From Pyrus communis (taxonomy: Eukaryota; Streptophyta; Magnoliopsida; Rosales; Rosaceae), in the NCBI RefSeq assembly GCF_963583255.1, contig NC_084803.1, positions 12,446,478 through 12,510,477 of the forward strand: a stretch of DNA of 64,000 nucleotides. The letters run 5' to 3'. Below, one piece after another: positions 1-10,926 of this stretch. The translations under genes and the position numbers were made by a program. Each line of letters opens with the position of its first letter. The first letter of the stretch is position 1. The notes beneath the pieces are model-generated. The model was not told the DNA's origin and ran no database searches. It worked only from the letters and a program-made list of their open reading frames with translations.

Positions 1-1394
1 CTCCCCCTCTGTAAATGCATATATGTGTGGATGAATGAGGGGCTCATTTCTTCAAGTTCTACTTCTGTAATCGCAGCTGATAGAAATTTGATCGACTTAG
101 CCACGAAGCTCTCGAGTCTCCAACTATCTATTGTTCTTATTGATTACTATTGGAATTCGCTTTTATCATTTTCTTATGTGTTGTAAATACTTGGATCTCT
201 GATTTATGGAAATCCTTACCGATTGGCGGTCTCCAGCAAATTTTGTTAAATCTTGTTCTCATATTCTCTGATTGTTCAGCCATGGAGGATTTGTCTACAT
301 TCATAGGGTGGGGACCACCATCGCGGAGTTGAGATGGGGTGGGTACCTGTCATCAAGTGTTTTAACAGTTAGACCTTGAATTTTGTATTTTTAAACAAAT
401 ATCTAACTATGAAAACATCTGAAGTACTCGATACTCTTGAGCACCGTCTTATGGAGCACCTAAGTTTCTTTATTTATTTATTTTTTTTTGAAAAATCCAA
501 TAAAATTATTTCTTGAAGAAGCACTTCTTCAACAAAGCATCGAAAACGGCTTTTAGAATCAAGAACCACTTTTCCTTTTTTTTTTTTTTTTTTTACTTTC
601 AAAATGGTTAAAAGCATTTTAGTTATCAGAAACCTCACTTAGCCATTCGAAAAACACTTTCAAAACCAAAAAAAGAGAGCACTTATTGGTCCTCTTCCGA
701 CTAGAGAACAACACCACTAAAGTAAACGAATAACAAATACAATATAAGAACTGCAGAAAAACATAATAGAGGTATCAAGCCGACAAGGACAGAAACGTAA
801 AATTAAGATTAACACTTAATTAAGATCAACATGCAAAGTCGATTCGTGGCTGCTTTCCTCGAGGACAAATGAAGCAGACTCAGCTCTGACACCAATACCA
901 CAACTGTGACAAAAATACAATTTTATTGCCTTATAAATAATAAACGACAGCATTTTCAGAGGATTCTAAATTTCATGAGAGGACAACAAGTGACTGATGA
1001 AAGTTGAATTTTCCCAACCAAATAGATAATAAAATGATCTGGTCCGATGGTTTCAAGGAGCATCTTCTTCTTCTTCTTCTTCTTAAATCTTTTCATTAAG
1101 TCGTTTTCAGACGCGATCATCATTACACACGATTAGCCATGACAATTTTACGATTAAGGACTAATTAGATGAATGTATTTGGCTTAAAAGTCTGGGAGCT
1201 TTAGTTTTTTAAGTTTTTTAAGTCAACTGCAAATAAATTATGTTGGTTTGGTGTAAATTTAGGTGGCTAACTATTTAATTGTTGAAAATGATGGAAATAG
1301 CATGATTCTCGTTCATGGAACGAGGGTGGTTTACTAGGGAAAGAAGGGATACGTTTTACTAAAGAAAAGCAACAAAAAAAATATGTCATTTGAT
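1..1394. other. Left-edge spacer, no confident gene
   Basis: The first 360 bases have a slightly higher GC content and could be the 3' end or UTR of a plus-strand gene beginning outside the window. A 60-codon frame at 150-332 has no recognisable domain, so I do not call it. The rest is AT-rich spacer with homopolymer runs and a (TTC)n microsatellite at about 1063-1084. Confidence 0.4.
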
Positions 1395-1405
1395 GGATTC
1401 AAGAA

Positions 1406-1522
1406 GTTGCGAACGCGAGTTAGATCAGTTGCTTAAGACAGTGTGCCCGTCGTCCTTCCAAACCCAAGTTCGAATCCTCCCTCCATCTAGATTAGAGTAG
1501 TTTGTCAAAGAAAAAAAAAAAC
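1406..1522 (+). mobile_element. tRNA-derived SINE with target-site duplication
   Basis: A 117 bp insertion carries a pol III A-box-like sequence (TAGATCAGTTG, 1421-1431) and a B-box-like sequence (GTTCGAATC, 1468-1476). It ends in an A-rich tail at 1508-1521. It is flanked by an 11 bp direct repeat, GGATTCAAGAA, at 1395-1405 and 1523-1533. A tRNA-like head, poly(A) tail and long target duplication together define a SINE. The homologous position downstream of the second ATL gene (about 3430-3480) has the flanking sequence without the insert. The family name is not assigned. Confidence 0.8.
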
Positions 1523-1624
1523 GGATTCAAGAATTTGGTACTTCAAATTTGATAGGAATTAGATTGAACTTATGAATAAAGTACCTAAAATCTATGGAAA
1601 CTGAAAGCTTGAACTAAAAACAAA

Positions 1625-2935
1625 TCATACATCTAAATGCTGTGGAGACCTTTTCTCTCTAATGGCAAACGACTGGACTGTTCTTCTGGCAATCGGCATC
1701 CAAAGCCGCCTCATCCTATCCTCTTTCGGGTTGTTTTCGAGCAGAGAAGGCTCTCTAGTCCTGTTGGTGAAACCCAAGTTTCCAAATCTCGAAAGAGCAG
1801 TGATTTCGGACATTGATCTTTTCTCTCCTCGATTCGTAGAACTCGAGGCATGAGCTGAAGTTGCTATACTGTCTGATGTCGAGGGAACAATTGAGTTTGT
1901 AGCTGAACTGTTTTTGTTCATTGTACTAACTTTGTTCTCGAACAATCTTTTCATCTCCATCTCCTCCTTGATCTTCATAATCTCCTCATTTTCCGTTGCC
2001 TTCGTGGTCAAAAGCTGCTCATCGTTTAGTTTTATGGGAGAGAATCTATTGCTTGACACCGTGTTGAGCATTTCCGAATTCAAGAACATAAGATCAGACG
2101 AACTCAGATTGCTCCATCTGTTGTTAAACTCGAAAGCGGAAAAAAGAATTTTGTGCTTGTGCTTGTGCAGGATTTTGTCATCCTCTTTTGTCACATCACC
2201 ACAAGCAGCTTCTGCCTTGATTAGCAGTTCAGCTTCCTTCTCAACCACCTTTTCGCTTTTTCGAAAGCTGCTTCCGATGCTGAATCTCGAAGAACCGCAG
2301 CGATCTTGCTCTCTCTGAACAAAGAGATCTATGTTCGAGTCCTGTCGATGCACTGATTGGTTATTCGACAAGACCCTCATGCTATTCGAGAAGGTAACGA
2401 ACGTAAGATCCTCAGAGCTAACCTTGTGCCGGCAGAGAGGACAGCTTGAGTGCTTTTCCAGCCAGTGATCAATGCAGTTGATGTGAAAAGCATGTTTGCA
2501 TTTTGGAAGCAATCTGAGAATCTCAATATCTTCGAATTTCGATAGGCAGACTGCGCATTCGAGACCTTCCCTTGACCCTTTGAGAGAAGAGAATCTGAAA
2601 AACGGAAGTGCCTCAATCACCGTCTTGTCAATCCCCGAAAACCGGGAGCTTCTACTGATAAGTCCCGTTTCCAGGAGACTGTTTTCTCGAACAGGAACTC
2701 TTCTATGGCAGTATTTGGCATAAACTAGGAGAGTAAAAAGGAACGCAAACATGACAGATAGAACACCGATAACCGTACGAACACTTTGTTGATATTTAGT
2801 TTCTTCATCAGAAGCCATATCTGAGCCTAAGGATTGTGATTCAACATGGAAGATCACACAGTTGAGAAGCAAAACAAACAAGCTTGAATGAAACATTGGA
2901 AGGTCGAGATTTTGAAACCCCAAAATTTTAATCAT
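1625..2935 (-). CDS. ATL42: RING-H2 E3 ubiquitin ligase, ATL42-like (copy A)
   Basis: A membrane-anchored ubiquitin ligase of the plant ATL family, 436 aa, intronless as usual for ATLs. Residues 1-33 look like a signal peptide. A transmembrane segment lies at about 53-75. The GLD-type motif (GIDKTVIEALPFFRFS) is at 101-116. The RING-H2 domain is at 127-168 with spacing C-x2-C-x15-C-x-H-x2-H-x2-C-x10-C-x2-C, including the Pro before the third Cys and the Trp typical of ATLs. All eight zinc ligands are present. A conserved tail block (RWSNLSSSDLMFL, about 270-285) and the order of the other motifs match Arabidopsis ATL42 as I remember it. The family transfers ubiquitin from E2 enzymes to substrates at membranes; the substrate here is unknown. 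A TATA-like run sits at about 2969-2979. It is a tandem paralogue of the gene at 3662-4933. Function is by family only. Confidence 0.93.
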   Translation of the reverse strand: MIKILGFQNLDLPMFHSSLFVLLLNCVIFHVESQSLGSDMASDEETKYQQSVRTVIGVLSVMFAFLFTLLVYAKYCHRRVPVRENSLLETGLISRSSRFSGIDKTVIEALPFFRFSSLKGSREGLECAVCLSKFEDIEILRLLPKCKHAFHINCIDHWLEKHSSCPLCRHKVSSEDLTFVTFSNSMRVLSNNQSVHRQDSNIDLFVQREQDRCGSSRFSIGSSFRKSEKVVEKEAELLIKAEAACGDVTKEDDKILHKHKHKILFSAFEFNNRWSNLSSSDLMFLNSEMLNTVSSNRFSPIKLNDEQLLTTKATENEEIMKIKEEMEMKRLFENKVSTMNKNSSATNSIVPSTSDSIATSAHASSSTNRGEKRSMSEITALSRFGNLGFTNRTREPSLLENNPKEDRMRRLWMPIARRTVQSFAIREKRSPQHLDV

Positions 2936-3190
2936 CTTTTCGGAGCATTCTGCAGGAGAAAAAACGAATTATATATACATATATGTTTGTGGGAGAACTT
3001 GGAAGTTTAAGGGAAATATCAATCTGGTTTGTGATATTTCAGTTTCTTGGTTTCTTCTTCGGTTGTTCGTGTGTGTCCTAATTGGATTAATTTATTTTAT
3101 ATTGCTGTATATTAGGGTTTCTACAAATATGCCCTCTCATGGATTTTATTGTGTAATCATCCTACATTATAATATAAGCTCCAGCTACCA

Positions 3191-3210
3191 CATGACATCA
3201 GTCATGTTAA
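3191..3210. promoter_or_regulatory. Palindromic promoter element shared by both ATL copies (A)
   Basis: CATGACATCAGTCATGTTAA lies about 260 bp upstream of the copy A start. It matches 18 of 20 bases of the element upstream of copy B at 5349-5368. The core is a near-palindrome of the TGAC(G)TCA bZIP type. Binding is inferred. Confidence 0.5.
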
Positions 3211-3661
3211 GATCTACCTATAAGCTAATGCAGTCCTTAGCTCGATGGCCCGGCAGGTGAGAACCCGTTAAACCAATCGAACTTTTGGCGATGAGCTTTT
3301 CGCAGGCAACTTGTCGCCTCTATGTTTCGGTTTCGGTTTGGTGTTTGAGTTATTTGTCTTGTAAGATTTTTGGTAATGTCTTGCTGTTATCCGAATTCCT
3401 TTCTTGGAAAAGAAGCAATATGTTTTCTAAGCAAAAAGCAAACAACAATATATAATTTCATTGATTCAAGAAGTTGGTATTTGTATAAGAATTCTATCGA
3501 CATCTATATGGCTATATGTGCTAGTCCTTAAAAATTTAGAATGATGCATTGGTACAAAGGAATCCAAAAATAAAACCGCGTTCAAAGTGCGCGTGTTCCT
3601 CTAGAACTTCGAAACAAAACTACCTAAATCCTATGAAACTTGAATCTTCCATTGATCCAAA
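3211..3661. other. Spacer between the tandem ATL genes
   Basis: Promoter side of copy A and 3' flank of copy B. Around 3430-3480 it resembles the sequence flanking the SINE downstream of copy A, so the duplication included some 3' flank. No gene is seen. Confidence 0.6.
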
Positions 3662-4933
3662 TTATACATCTAAAGGCTGTTGAGGCTGTGGAGGCCTATT
3701 CTCTCTATTGGCAAACCACTGGACTGTTCTACTGGCAATCGGCAACCAAAGCCGCCTCCTTCTTTCCTCCTCCGTATTGTTTTCGAGCAGAGAAGGCTCT
3801 CTAGTCCTGCTCTTAAAGCCCAAATTCCCAAATCTCGAAAGACCAGTGATTTCGGACTTGGATCTTTTCTCTCCTCGTTTCACTGAACTCGAGGCGTGAG
3901 CTGAAGCTGCTATGCTGTCTGAATCAGAAGGAACCGAAGCTGAGCTATTTTTGTTCATTGTACCAACTTTGTCCTCCTTAATCTTTACAATCTCCTCATT
4001 CCCTGTTGCTTTCACAGGCGAAAACTGCTCATCATTCAAATGTCTGAAAGAGAATCTATTGCTTGACTTCGTGTTAAGCATCTCGGAATTCAAGAACATG
4101 AGGTCAGAGGAACTCAAATTGCTCCATCTGTTCTTAAACTCAAGATCCGAAACAACAATTGTGTGCTTGTGCTTGTGCAGGGCTTTCTGATCTTCCTCTG
4201 TCACATCAGCAGCTTCTTGGATCAACAGTTCCTTATCAATCGCCTTGTCAACTTTCCGAAAGCTGCTTCCTACGCTGAATCTTGAAGAACTGCGGTGATC
4301 CTCCTCTCTCTGAACAAAGAGCTCTATGTTCGAGTCCTGGCGGCGCTCTGATTGATTGATCCACCTCATGCTGTTTGAGTAGGTAATGGAAGTCAACTCC
4401 TCAGCACTAACCCTGTGCCTGCAGAGAGGACAGCTCGAGTGCTTTTCGAGCCAGTGATCAATGCAGCCGATGTGAAAAGCATGCTTGCATTTGGGAAGCA
4501 GCCTGAGGATTTCAACACCTTCGAATTTCGACAGGCAGACTGAGCATTCGAGGCCCTCCTTCGACCCTTTCAGTGAAGAGAATCTGAAAAAAGGAAGTGC
4601 CTCGATCACTGTCTTGTCAATCCCCGAAAAGCGAGAGCTTCTACTGATAAGTCCTGTTGGCTGGAGATTGTTGTTTCCAACCACACCTGCTCTCCTGTGG
4701 CAGAGTTTTGCATACACAAGGAGGACAAAAGTCAGTGCAAACATGACTGCTAGAATTCCAATAACCACAGCAACACTTGGTTGAAAATTGCTTTGTTCAT
4801 CGGAAGGATAATCTGGGCCACTGGATTGTGCTTCAACATGGAACACCACAAAATTCAGAAGCAAAAAAACAATCAAACTTGAATGGAACATTGGAAATTT
4901 GAAATTTTGAGACTGACCCAAAAATCTAATCAT
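3662..4933 (-). CDS. ATL42: RING-H2 E3 ubiquitin ligase, ATL42-like (copy B)
   Basis: A tandem duplicate of the previous gene, 423 aa. I start it at the ATG at 4931-4933. The frame stays open for 13 more codons, but those are translated (TG)n microsatellite (MCVCVC...), and copy A begins at the equivalent MIKILG/MIRFLG position. Signal-peptide-like N-terminus at 1-34, transmembrane segment at about 53-75, GLD motif at 104-119. The RING-H2 domain at 130-171 has all eight ligands and the same spacing as copy A. The tail block RWSNLSSSDLMFLNSEML is almost identical in both copies. The proteins differ mostly in the low-complexity C-terminal third, where B lacks a short segment found in A. Both frames are intact, so both genes are probably functional. 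The 5' region holds a tandemly duplicated 63 bp unit. Confidence 0.93.
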   Translation of the reverse strand: MIRFLGQSQNFKFPMFHSSLIVFLLLNFVVFHVEAQSSGPDYPSDEQSNFQPSVAVVIGILAVMFALTFVLLVYAKLCHRRAGVVGNNNLQPTGLISRSSRFSGIDKTVIEALPFFRFSSLKGSKEGLECSVCLSKFEGVEILRLLPKCKHAFHIGCIDHWLEKHSSCPLCRHRVSAEELTSITYSNSMRWINQSERRQDSNIELFVQREEDHRSSSRFSVGSSFRKVDKAIDKELLIQEAADVTEEDQKALHKHKHTIVVSDLEFKNRWSNLSSSDLMFLNSEMLNTKSSNRFSFRHLNDEQFSPVKATGNEEIVKIKEDKVGTMNKNSSASVPSDSDSIAASAHASSSVKRGEKRSKSEITGLSRFGNLGFKSRTREPSLLENNTEEERRRRLWLPIASRTVQWFANRENRPPQPQQPLDV

Positions 4934-4998
4934 CTTTGGAAGCAAAAAGGAACTACATACACACACACACACATATATATATATATGTATGTATAGAT

Positions 4999-5124
4999 AC
5001 AGATATATGGTTGTGGAGGAGTTGAAGTTTAGGGGAAAAGGAACTATATATACATATATATACAGATGTATGGTTGTGGAGGAGTTGAAGTTTAGGGGAA
5101 AAGGAACTATATATACATATATAC
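4999..5124. repeat. Two tandem copies of a 63 bp unit upstream of ATL copy B
   Basis: The units at 4999-5061 and 5062-5124 are nearly identical (ACAGAT[A/G]TATGGTTGTGG...). They sit 65-190 bp upstream of the copy B start codon, in its promoter or 5'UTR, next to a (CA)n/(TA)n microsatellite at 4958-4986. The near identity indicates a recent duplication. Confidence 0.9.
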
Positions 5125-5348
5125 ATACAAATGTTTATATCATTCTGGTGAAATTTTATGTGTTACTTGTTGGGGTTTTCATGTGTTTCGAATTTGATAA
5201 ACCATTTTTATATTATTGGAGTTTATTAATAATAAAGATAATTGAAGAGTTGAGAAGTGATGACGAAGTGGGAGAGAGAGGATAAATGCATGTAGACAAA
5301 TATTGCCTCTTTTGGTAGGCTGCATTATTATCTAAGCACCACCTGCAA

Positions 5349-5368
5349 CATGACGTCAATCATGTTAA
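5349..5368. promoter_or_regulatory. Palindromic promoter element shared by both ATL copies (B)
   Basis: CATGACGTCAATCATGTTAA contains a perfect TGACGTCA, a core bound by bZIP/TGA-type factors in general. It is about 420 bp upstream of the copy B start and matches the element upstream of copy A. Allowing for the inserted 63 bp duplication and microsatellites, its place in the promoter is roughly conserved. Confidence 0.5.
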
Positions 5369-7363
5369 CTGTTAGGACAAACCATTAAACTAATTTCTTA
5401 TACACAACCGGTGAAACTACGATTAAAGAAAGAAAAAATTGCTAGCTCCAATTGTTTACAAATAGATTTCTTATAATGTATTCACAATTCATCAATGATC
5501 AAAGGCGACATTGGAGGAGAGCGAAAGTTGCAATCGTATAAGGTTTCAAATTTGAACAGCCTCCAAAAAGTTTTGATATCTAATATTCACAATGAGATAT
5601 TTAGAGTGTCAATAATAACATTCTAAAAAGGACTTTTATTTTCAATTTTATTATATGATAATACTATATATTCAAGTGAAACTGTAACCCAAGAATTTCT
5701 AAAGCTTTTTTGCTTGTATGGTTGTTTAAGATTGAACCGCTTTTGCTTGCTTTTTAGTATCAATATATTGTTCTAATTTTTTTAGAAAACTTTCTTAAAT
5801 AATGAACCTTTTTATTAACTTTGCACAAAGCCCTCGAAATCTCAAAGACGGTTATGAATTAATGACTTACATCCATGTGCATGTGATCAACACCTGATAC
5901 TAACTAATTTGACAGAAATTATGTTCCCTTTTTTTTTGTTTGGAAGGGATTGGCCTTTCTAACGCATATTCAGTCGTACCGACATGACCCTACAAATTTG
6001 TTTTCGATCCAATATGAGTTTAGGTGAAATTTCGTTATGAGATTTTCACATGTAATTTGCTCCCTCTGTTGGATTAGTTTGTCCTCGAAATTTGGTAATT
6101 TATTTGTGATTTGACTAAATTATTAGGGTTTATTAATGGTATACGAAAGTCAAAGTTGTTAGTTGCGTATGGTGCTTGCAAATTAGCTGCTTAGCATGGC
6201 TTGGCTCAGAAGGTCAAAGGGTAGAGTTGTGGGATCTTAGCTTAGGTGACCTCATTGCCTAGAACATCATTAGGCATGAATTAATTCAGCTAATGCCTGT
6301 TGTGTTTTCTAATGACAACCTTGAACTATCTGAATTTGATATTTTTATTGAGTTGAAAGTTCGGGATAAACAAACATAGCGTGCGTAGATAGAGAAAACA
6401 AAATGTATCATTATTTAGTATATTGATTATCTTTTGAATAACATAATTTAAAGGGAGTTTTAACGAAAAGTTTGTGATACTGTTCACTTTAACGAAAAAT
6501 CATATTTTTACACTAAAAAAATCAAACATAGTTTTCAAGCCATTTTCATTAGTTTTCTTTAATTTAAATGCCAAAAAAACATAGAAGTGTGAAAAGAAAA
6601 AGAAAGTGCGGAAATCATTTTTCTTAGCCAATAAACAAGGGAAATGCTTTGCCGGTCCTAGTAATTAAACAATTCTTAATTAATATTTTATTTCCTGTAA
6701 AAATATTCAGAGACTCATTTTCCAGAACAGAGAAGCAACAAATCCGCCAGTGTTTCAATAATGGCACGTGGAGGATGATGAGTGAACAGAAAAATCCAGA
6801 AGTTAAAAGACACAGAGCAGCTCAATCGTTACCTAAATATTTGACTCTTGATCCATGAATTCTCCATTTGCAAAGCGTTCGTAGATTGCTAATCTGAAAC
6901 TAATAAGAATCATTAATCAACTAATCACCTTTGCAGGTTTACGTATACAAGTATTTGGTTTTTTGTATCTGTATTTTCAGGTATTATACTGAGGCAGTCT
7001 ACTAATCGGTATGCATTTCTTAGAAGTAGGGCGAGTGTCTAAAGACCGAGTTATCTCTCTGAATCAGGTTATTCGCTGGGCTGTTAAGCCGTCGAGTCCT
7101 CTAGGGTTGATCAACCCGTTTCATACTAGCATCACAAAATACAGTGGAACCGAAATATTTGGCCTTCATGTCGCAAACAGAATAATGTCAGAATATTATT
7201 ACATACACCTGCAATACTCGATCGTAGCAGATGAGGGAACCGAGAAGAACTGAAGAAGGTTACTACCACACAAGCACAATGACGAGTTAAGCGTACAAAA
7301 ACATCCCCAGGATTTCCAGACCGCGTATAAAGTTGTTAAACGTACTTCAGACATGGTACAGAA
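5369..7363. other. Intergenic region with one MITE-like fragment
   Basis: AT-rich spacer. A segment at about 6453-6563 matches the terminal part of a repeat also present at 24985-25128 (opposite orientation) and 39478-39627; all share a core reading AACGAAAAATCATATTTTTACA. The stretch 6640-7260 is less AT-rich and has short open frames, none recognisable. Confidence 0.5.
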
Positions 7364-9117
7364 TTAGGTATGAGCTGGGGCAGAAGGATTGCCATTAGGA
7401 AATGCTGCCAAACCAGTGCCACTTTCGGGATTAGATGGCTCGTCGCTTGCATGACGAACAAACTCTTCAGGGGACATGTGCAAGCCGTGGCAAGCACAAA
7501 CTATCTTTATTTGGTTTGTGCTGTATCGGTAAGTTACACCCGAAATTGTCTTACCATTTGGCCCTTGGCCTTTGGTAGAAACCCATGGTAGGTTCGGGCA
7601 TGAACCAGATCCCCCAAATTTTATGTCTGCAGCAATACCTGGCTTTATAGCTGAAAAATCAAGAGATAAGTCCTCTGCCGTTGGGCGGCCAGGTGCATCT
7701 TTCATCCCGAGGTTCGCGCTACTTACTTTTGTGTCTTCTTCTACCTGAGAAGATGCGCCCTCTTCAGTGACATTCTGTTTGCCATCACCTCTCGCCCGTT
7801 CTAACATCCTCCCATCATATTGTGCCACATCAGGTGAATTATGTGAAACGACTTGCATTATAGCTGCATCAACACAAGAAGGATAAGAATCTGTTATTTT
7901 GGTCAAAGCACCACTGATAATATCACTATTAATTTTTTGACAAAAGAATGCCCCGGAGTTGTTGTTTGTGGATGGAAATGGAAAATATTTATCAACATAT
8001 CCAACATAAAGAGTTGCGCTCAGTAAGTGCCATCACCACGAAAGTAAGGTGTTTCCATGCTCTCTAGTCCAGCGTGCACAAATAAGTTCCAATCCATATT
8101 ATAGTTACCTGAGTTTGGTGGATTTCTGCCTGCATAGGCAGGATGGAATTGTTGAGCATGAGGAATTGCACCCCAGGAATTATCTTTATCCAACATTGGG
8201 AGCTGGACAGGTGAATAGCCAAACATAACTGGCAAGTTTCCAGGATTCACAGGTTGAGTCCCTGTTCGTTCACCAGTAACAGTAGGCATCGACTGCATCA
8301 TCCCATGCATTGGATGTCCTGATGTGGTGGTTGCACCAACTGAATTAGATTCCTTCGTCGGGAGAGAATAAGGTATGTTCATCATGTTTACTGATTGCAG
8401 TGAGAAGGGACTGCCATACGCCATATTCCCAAGCTTATATTCATTTTCTGATGAGATATTAAACCTCTTCTGCCCATTTAGGTCGACAACATTGGAATCA
8501 GCAAACCTTCGAACTTCCTTCTGAGCATCAGAAGAGTCACCAGATCCAACAAATCGCTTGACGCCCTCAGCATGTTGAGAAATCGGCACTGAGGATGAAC
8601 CCTCCACTTCAGAATCTGCCACGTCTTCATTTTCAGCAGTTGAGCCATCTTCTGTAACGGAAATGTGTGATGCTCTCGTCTTGTCATGCATATCAGAGTA
8701 ATGAGTTTCTCTCTCATGCTTCTTTTGATGGTTCATCTCATCAAACAAATTCTTGCGCTTATTACTAGCCTCAGTCCGTTTTTCCTCCTCTGTTTCATCA
8801 GACTTGTTATTGTTTGGAACCCAGACTCCTCTACCGTTCAAGTTCATTGATGCATCTGCATCAACACTGGACTTGGAAAGGTCATTGAAGAAGTTTTCCT
8901 TAGGTTTCACTGAATCACTTCTTTGAGAGCTACTACTAGATTCTTGTTTTTGAGCCGCACCATGAAGAAAGTCCTTAAAATCATCCGCTAGTTTGTTGCC
9001 TCTATCTCCTTCTTCTGCTCTAGCATTTGGGGAAGCACCATTTTTACCCTTGGTTTTGGCAGATGATCCACCCCAAGAGAGACCCAAACTAAGTTCAAGT
9101 CCATTATCATCCTCCAT
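7364..9117 (-). CDS. NINJA: NINJA, JAZ-TOPLESS adaptor of jasmonate signalling
   Basis: Exon 1 is 9117-8037, the intron 8036-7864 (GT...AG), exon 2 7863-7364; the joined frame is 526 aa. The start is ATG 9117, because upstream in-frame codons only translate a poly-Lys tract. Residues 7-13 (LELSLGL) are the EAR repression motif that recruits TOPLESS-type co-repressors. The C-terminal Ninja-family domain at about 449-501 (PNLPWVST ... CHGLHMSPEEFVRHAS) is the JAZ-binding region in characterised members. Middle blocks (FFNDLSK, GSTAENEDVA, LPVMFGYSPVQLPMLDKD) match Arabidopsis NINJA (At4g28910) rather than its AFP relatives. In the nucleus NINJA links JAZ proteins to TOPLESS and silences jasmonate-response genes. 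Arabidopsis NINJA is shorter (about 425 aa); the extra length lies in the middle. The neighbouring ATL42 genes match the Arabidopsis order. Confidence 0.93.
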
Positions 9118-10345
9118 TTTTTTTTTTTTTTTTTGGGAGAGAAAATAACTGTCAATAGAGATCAAGAACAATCATTCCAAAAAGTGATTCCTGCACAAAA
9201 GCAATCTCATTACAGGGTGCAACCATGCAAGAATAAAGGACGCTGAAGGCCTCACATTGTCATACATAACCACGACACAGAGATGAGACCACAACATGGC
9301 AATAATGCATCGCAATAGAATATAACAAAAAGTAAACATATGAAATGATCAACGCAAGCTAAGTATCAACATATAACTAAATGTCTCTTGAATAGACATA
9401 ACTCTTAAGCATTAACTACAATTGTAACATTGGCGGCCATTCCATCATCTGGTATAGTGGGACTACCAACGAGAGAATGGCTTTTGCAAGCGTCCTAGAC
9501 TTGATCATTAGCTATACAACTAGGTCCAAACTTCAGAATGGTGGAAAAAGTTAAAGAGGTACCCCGGTATCAGTCACATTAGAGCCATAATCACCCATTA
9601 CGAATAACTGAACAACAATTTAGGATATCAGTCCATCACAAAGAGAAAGCAATCTCACACTTGCAAAGACAATTCTTATTAGTAGAGCTAAACTACAAAA
9701 GCACTCAGCAAGTTATGCCTTCAACAAACAATACCGATCATCCAAAACATCTAGTCTACATTATGAACAAAAATCCGGAGAGATGTGCACGATTAATTCG
9801 ATCCAAGATCTTAGGCTCCATCTAGTAATAAGTTAATAAGATTTCCATTTTGCTGGAAACAAAAACAACAATAGCAAAAAATCTCAGGATTTTATTAAGA
9901 TTTATTTTCCTAAGTTTTCTCGGCAACCAAACAAGGGAACCCAGATCTGCTCCTCACCAGATTATCCATGACATGAATGCCTAATCTTCAACTAAATAGA
10001 AAAAATTCCGCGAAATCAAAAGCTAGAAACTTTGAGCAATTAAATTAAAGTGCAATTAAACGAACTTAAAGTCGGATAGGATGGAAAATTAGCCAAATAT
10101 TGCGATTCGATCCTTATTTGGATCGGTTTCTCAAATATTTCACGAAAAAACGATTTAATTTAATCAACCCAGCTGAAAATTTTGCATAAAAATACCAAAA
10201 GCAATGAAGAACACAAAATAGGAAGAGAAATAGAGACCTTGATCGGAAGAGAAGTGGTGAAACCCTAAATCGAGCTGCTTGGTCCAGAGATGAGTGGGGC
10301 AAGAGAGAAGAAGTAAAATTTGGTACAAAGCGTGGTGGAAGAAGA
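9118..10345 (-). other. NINJA: Probable 5'UTR exons and 5'UTR intron of NINJA
   Basis: On the minus strand a good acceptor (TTTTGTGCAG) ends at 9191, and a good donor (GATCAAG|GTCTCT) lies at 10238/10237. Together they define a 1,047 bp intron (10237-9191) within the 5'UTR. The first UTR exon would run from roughly 10345 to 10238 and is pyrimidine-rich, as plant leaders often are. No protein is encoded. Splicing is inferred from signals only. Confidence 0.55.
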
Positions 10346-10647
10346 AGATGTTCAAAAACACATTTGTCACTCTTTTTTTTTTTTTGCTTTTGCATTTTTT
10401 TATATTTTCTGACCGCACGTGACTATTATGCAATTTTCATTGAAACCATGTTTTATTTTATTTTTTTATTGGCGTTAGATTTGACTTGCACCCATAAGAA
10501 ATCTAAATTGCGAAGTTGGTGTACTGTCTTAGTTATTACGGTATTCCTCGAACAATTGCGTCCTGAACTTAAATATTTATTGCTTTTTATAATTTGTATT
10601 TATTATAAAAATATCGTTTATATAAAAATGATTCTAAATAAGAGACA

Positions 10648-10862
10648 AGGATTCTCTTCGGATCCTTTTTATAGGAATCCGGAAATCAATTAATTGTATC
10701 TGTTTATTATACATTGTGTAGTCAGTTTTCATTATATACTATTTATATTCAATTTTAAATTTTAAATTTAAAACAATTTTTAAATATACGATATATCATA
10801 AACTGATACGATTAATTGATTTTCCGGATCTCCACAAAAAGGTTTCGGAGAGAATCCTATTC
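10648..10862. mobile_element. MITE of the GGATTCTC foldback family (copy 1)
   Basis: An imperfect inverted repeat of about 215 bp. The left arm holds AGGATTCTCTTCGGATCC and the right arm ends CGGAGAGAATCCTATT; the centre is AT-rich. Related foldbacks lie near 51978, 57020 and 62088. Confidence 0.65.
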
Positions 10863-10926
10863 CCTAAATAAGATATCGGATTGGTTGATATTGATAATGT
10901 CCAAAAGACCAACCCCTGAAATAAAA

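Noticed and set aside
1421..1476. tRNA gene from A-box and B-box matches
   Set aside because: No cloverleaf could be drawn; the boxes belong to a SINE with poly(A) tail and target duplication.
4934..4972. Thirteen-codon N-terminal extension of ATL copy B
   Set aside because: It translates a (TG)n microsatellite, and the paralogue starts at the position equivalent to the internal ATG.
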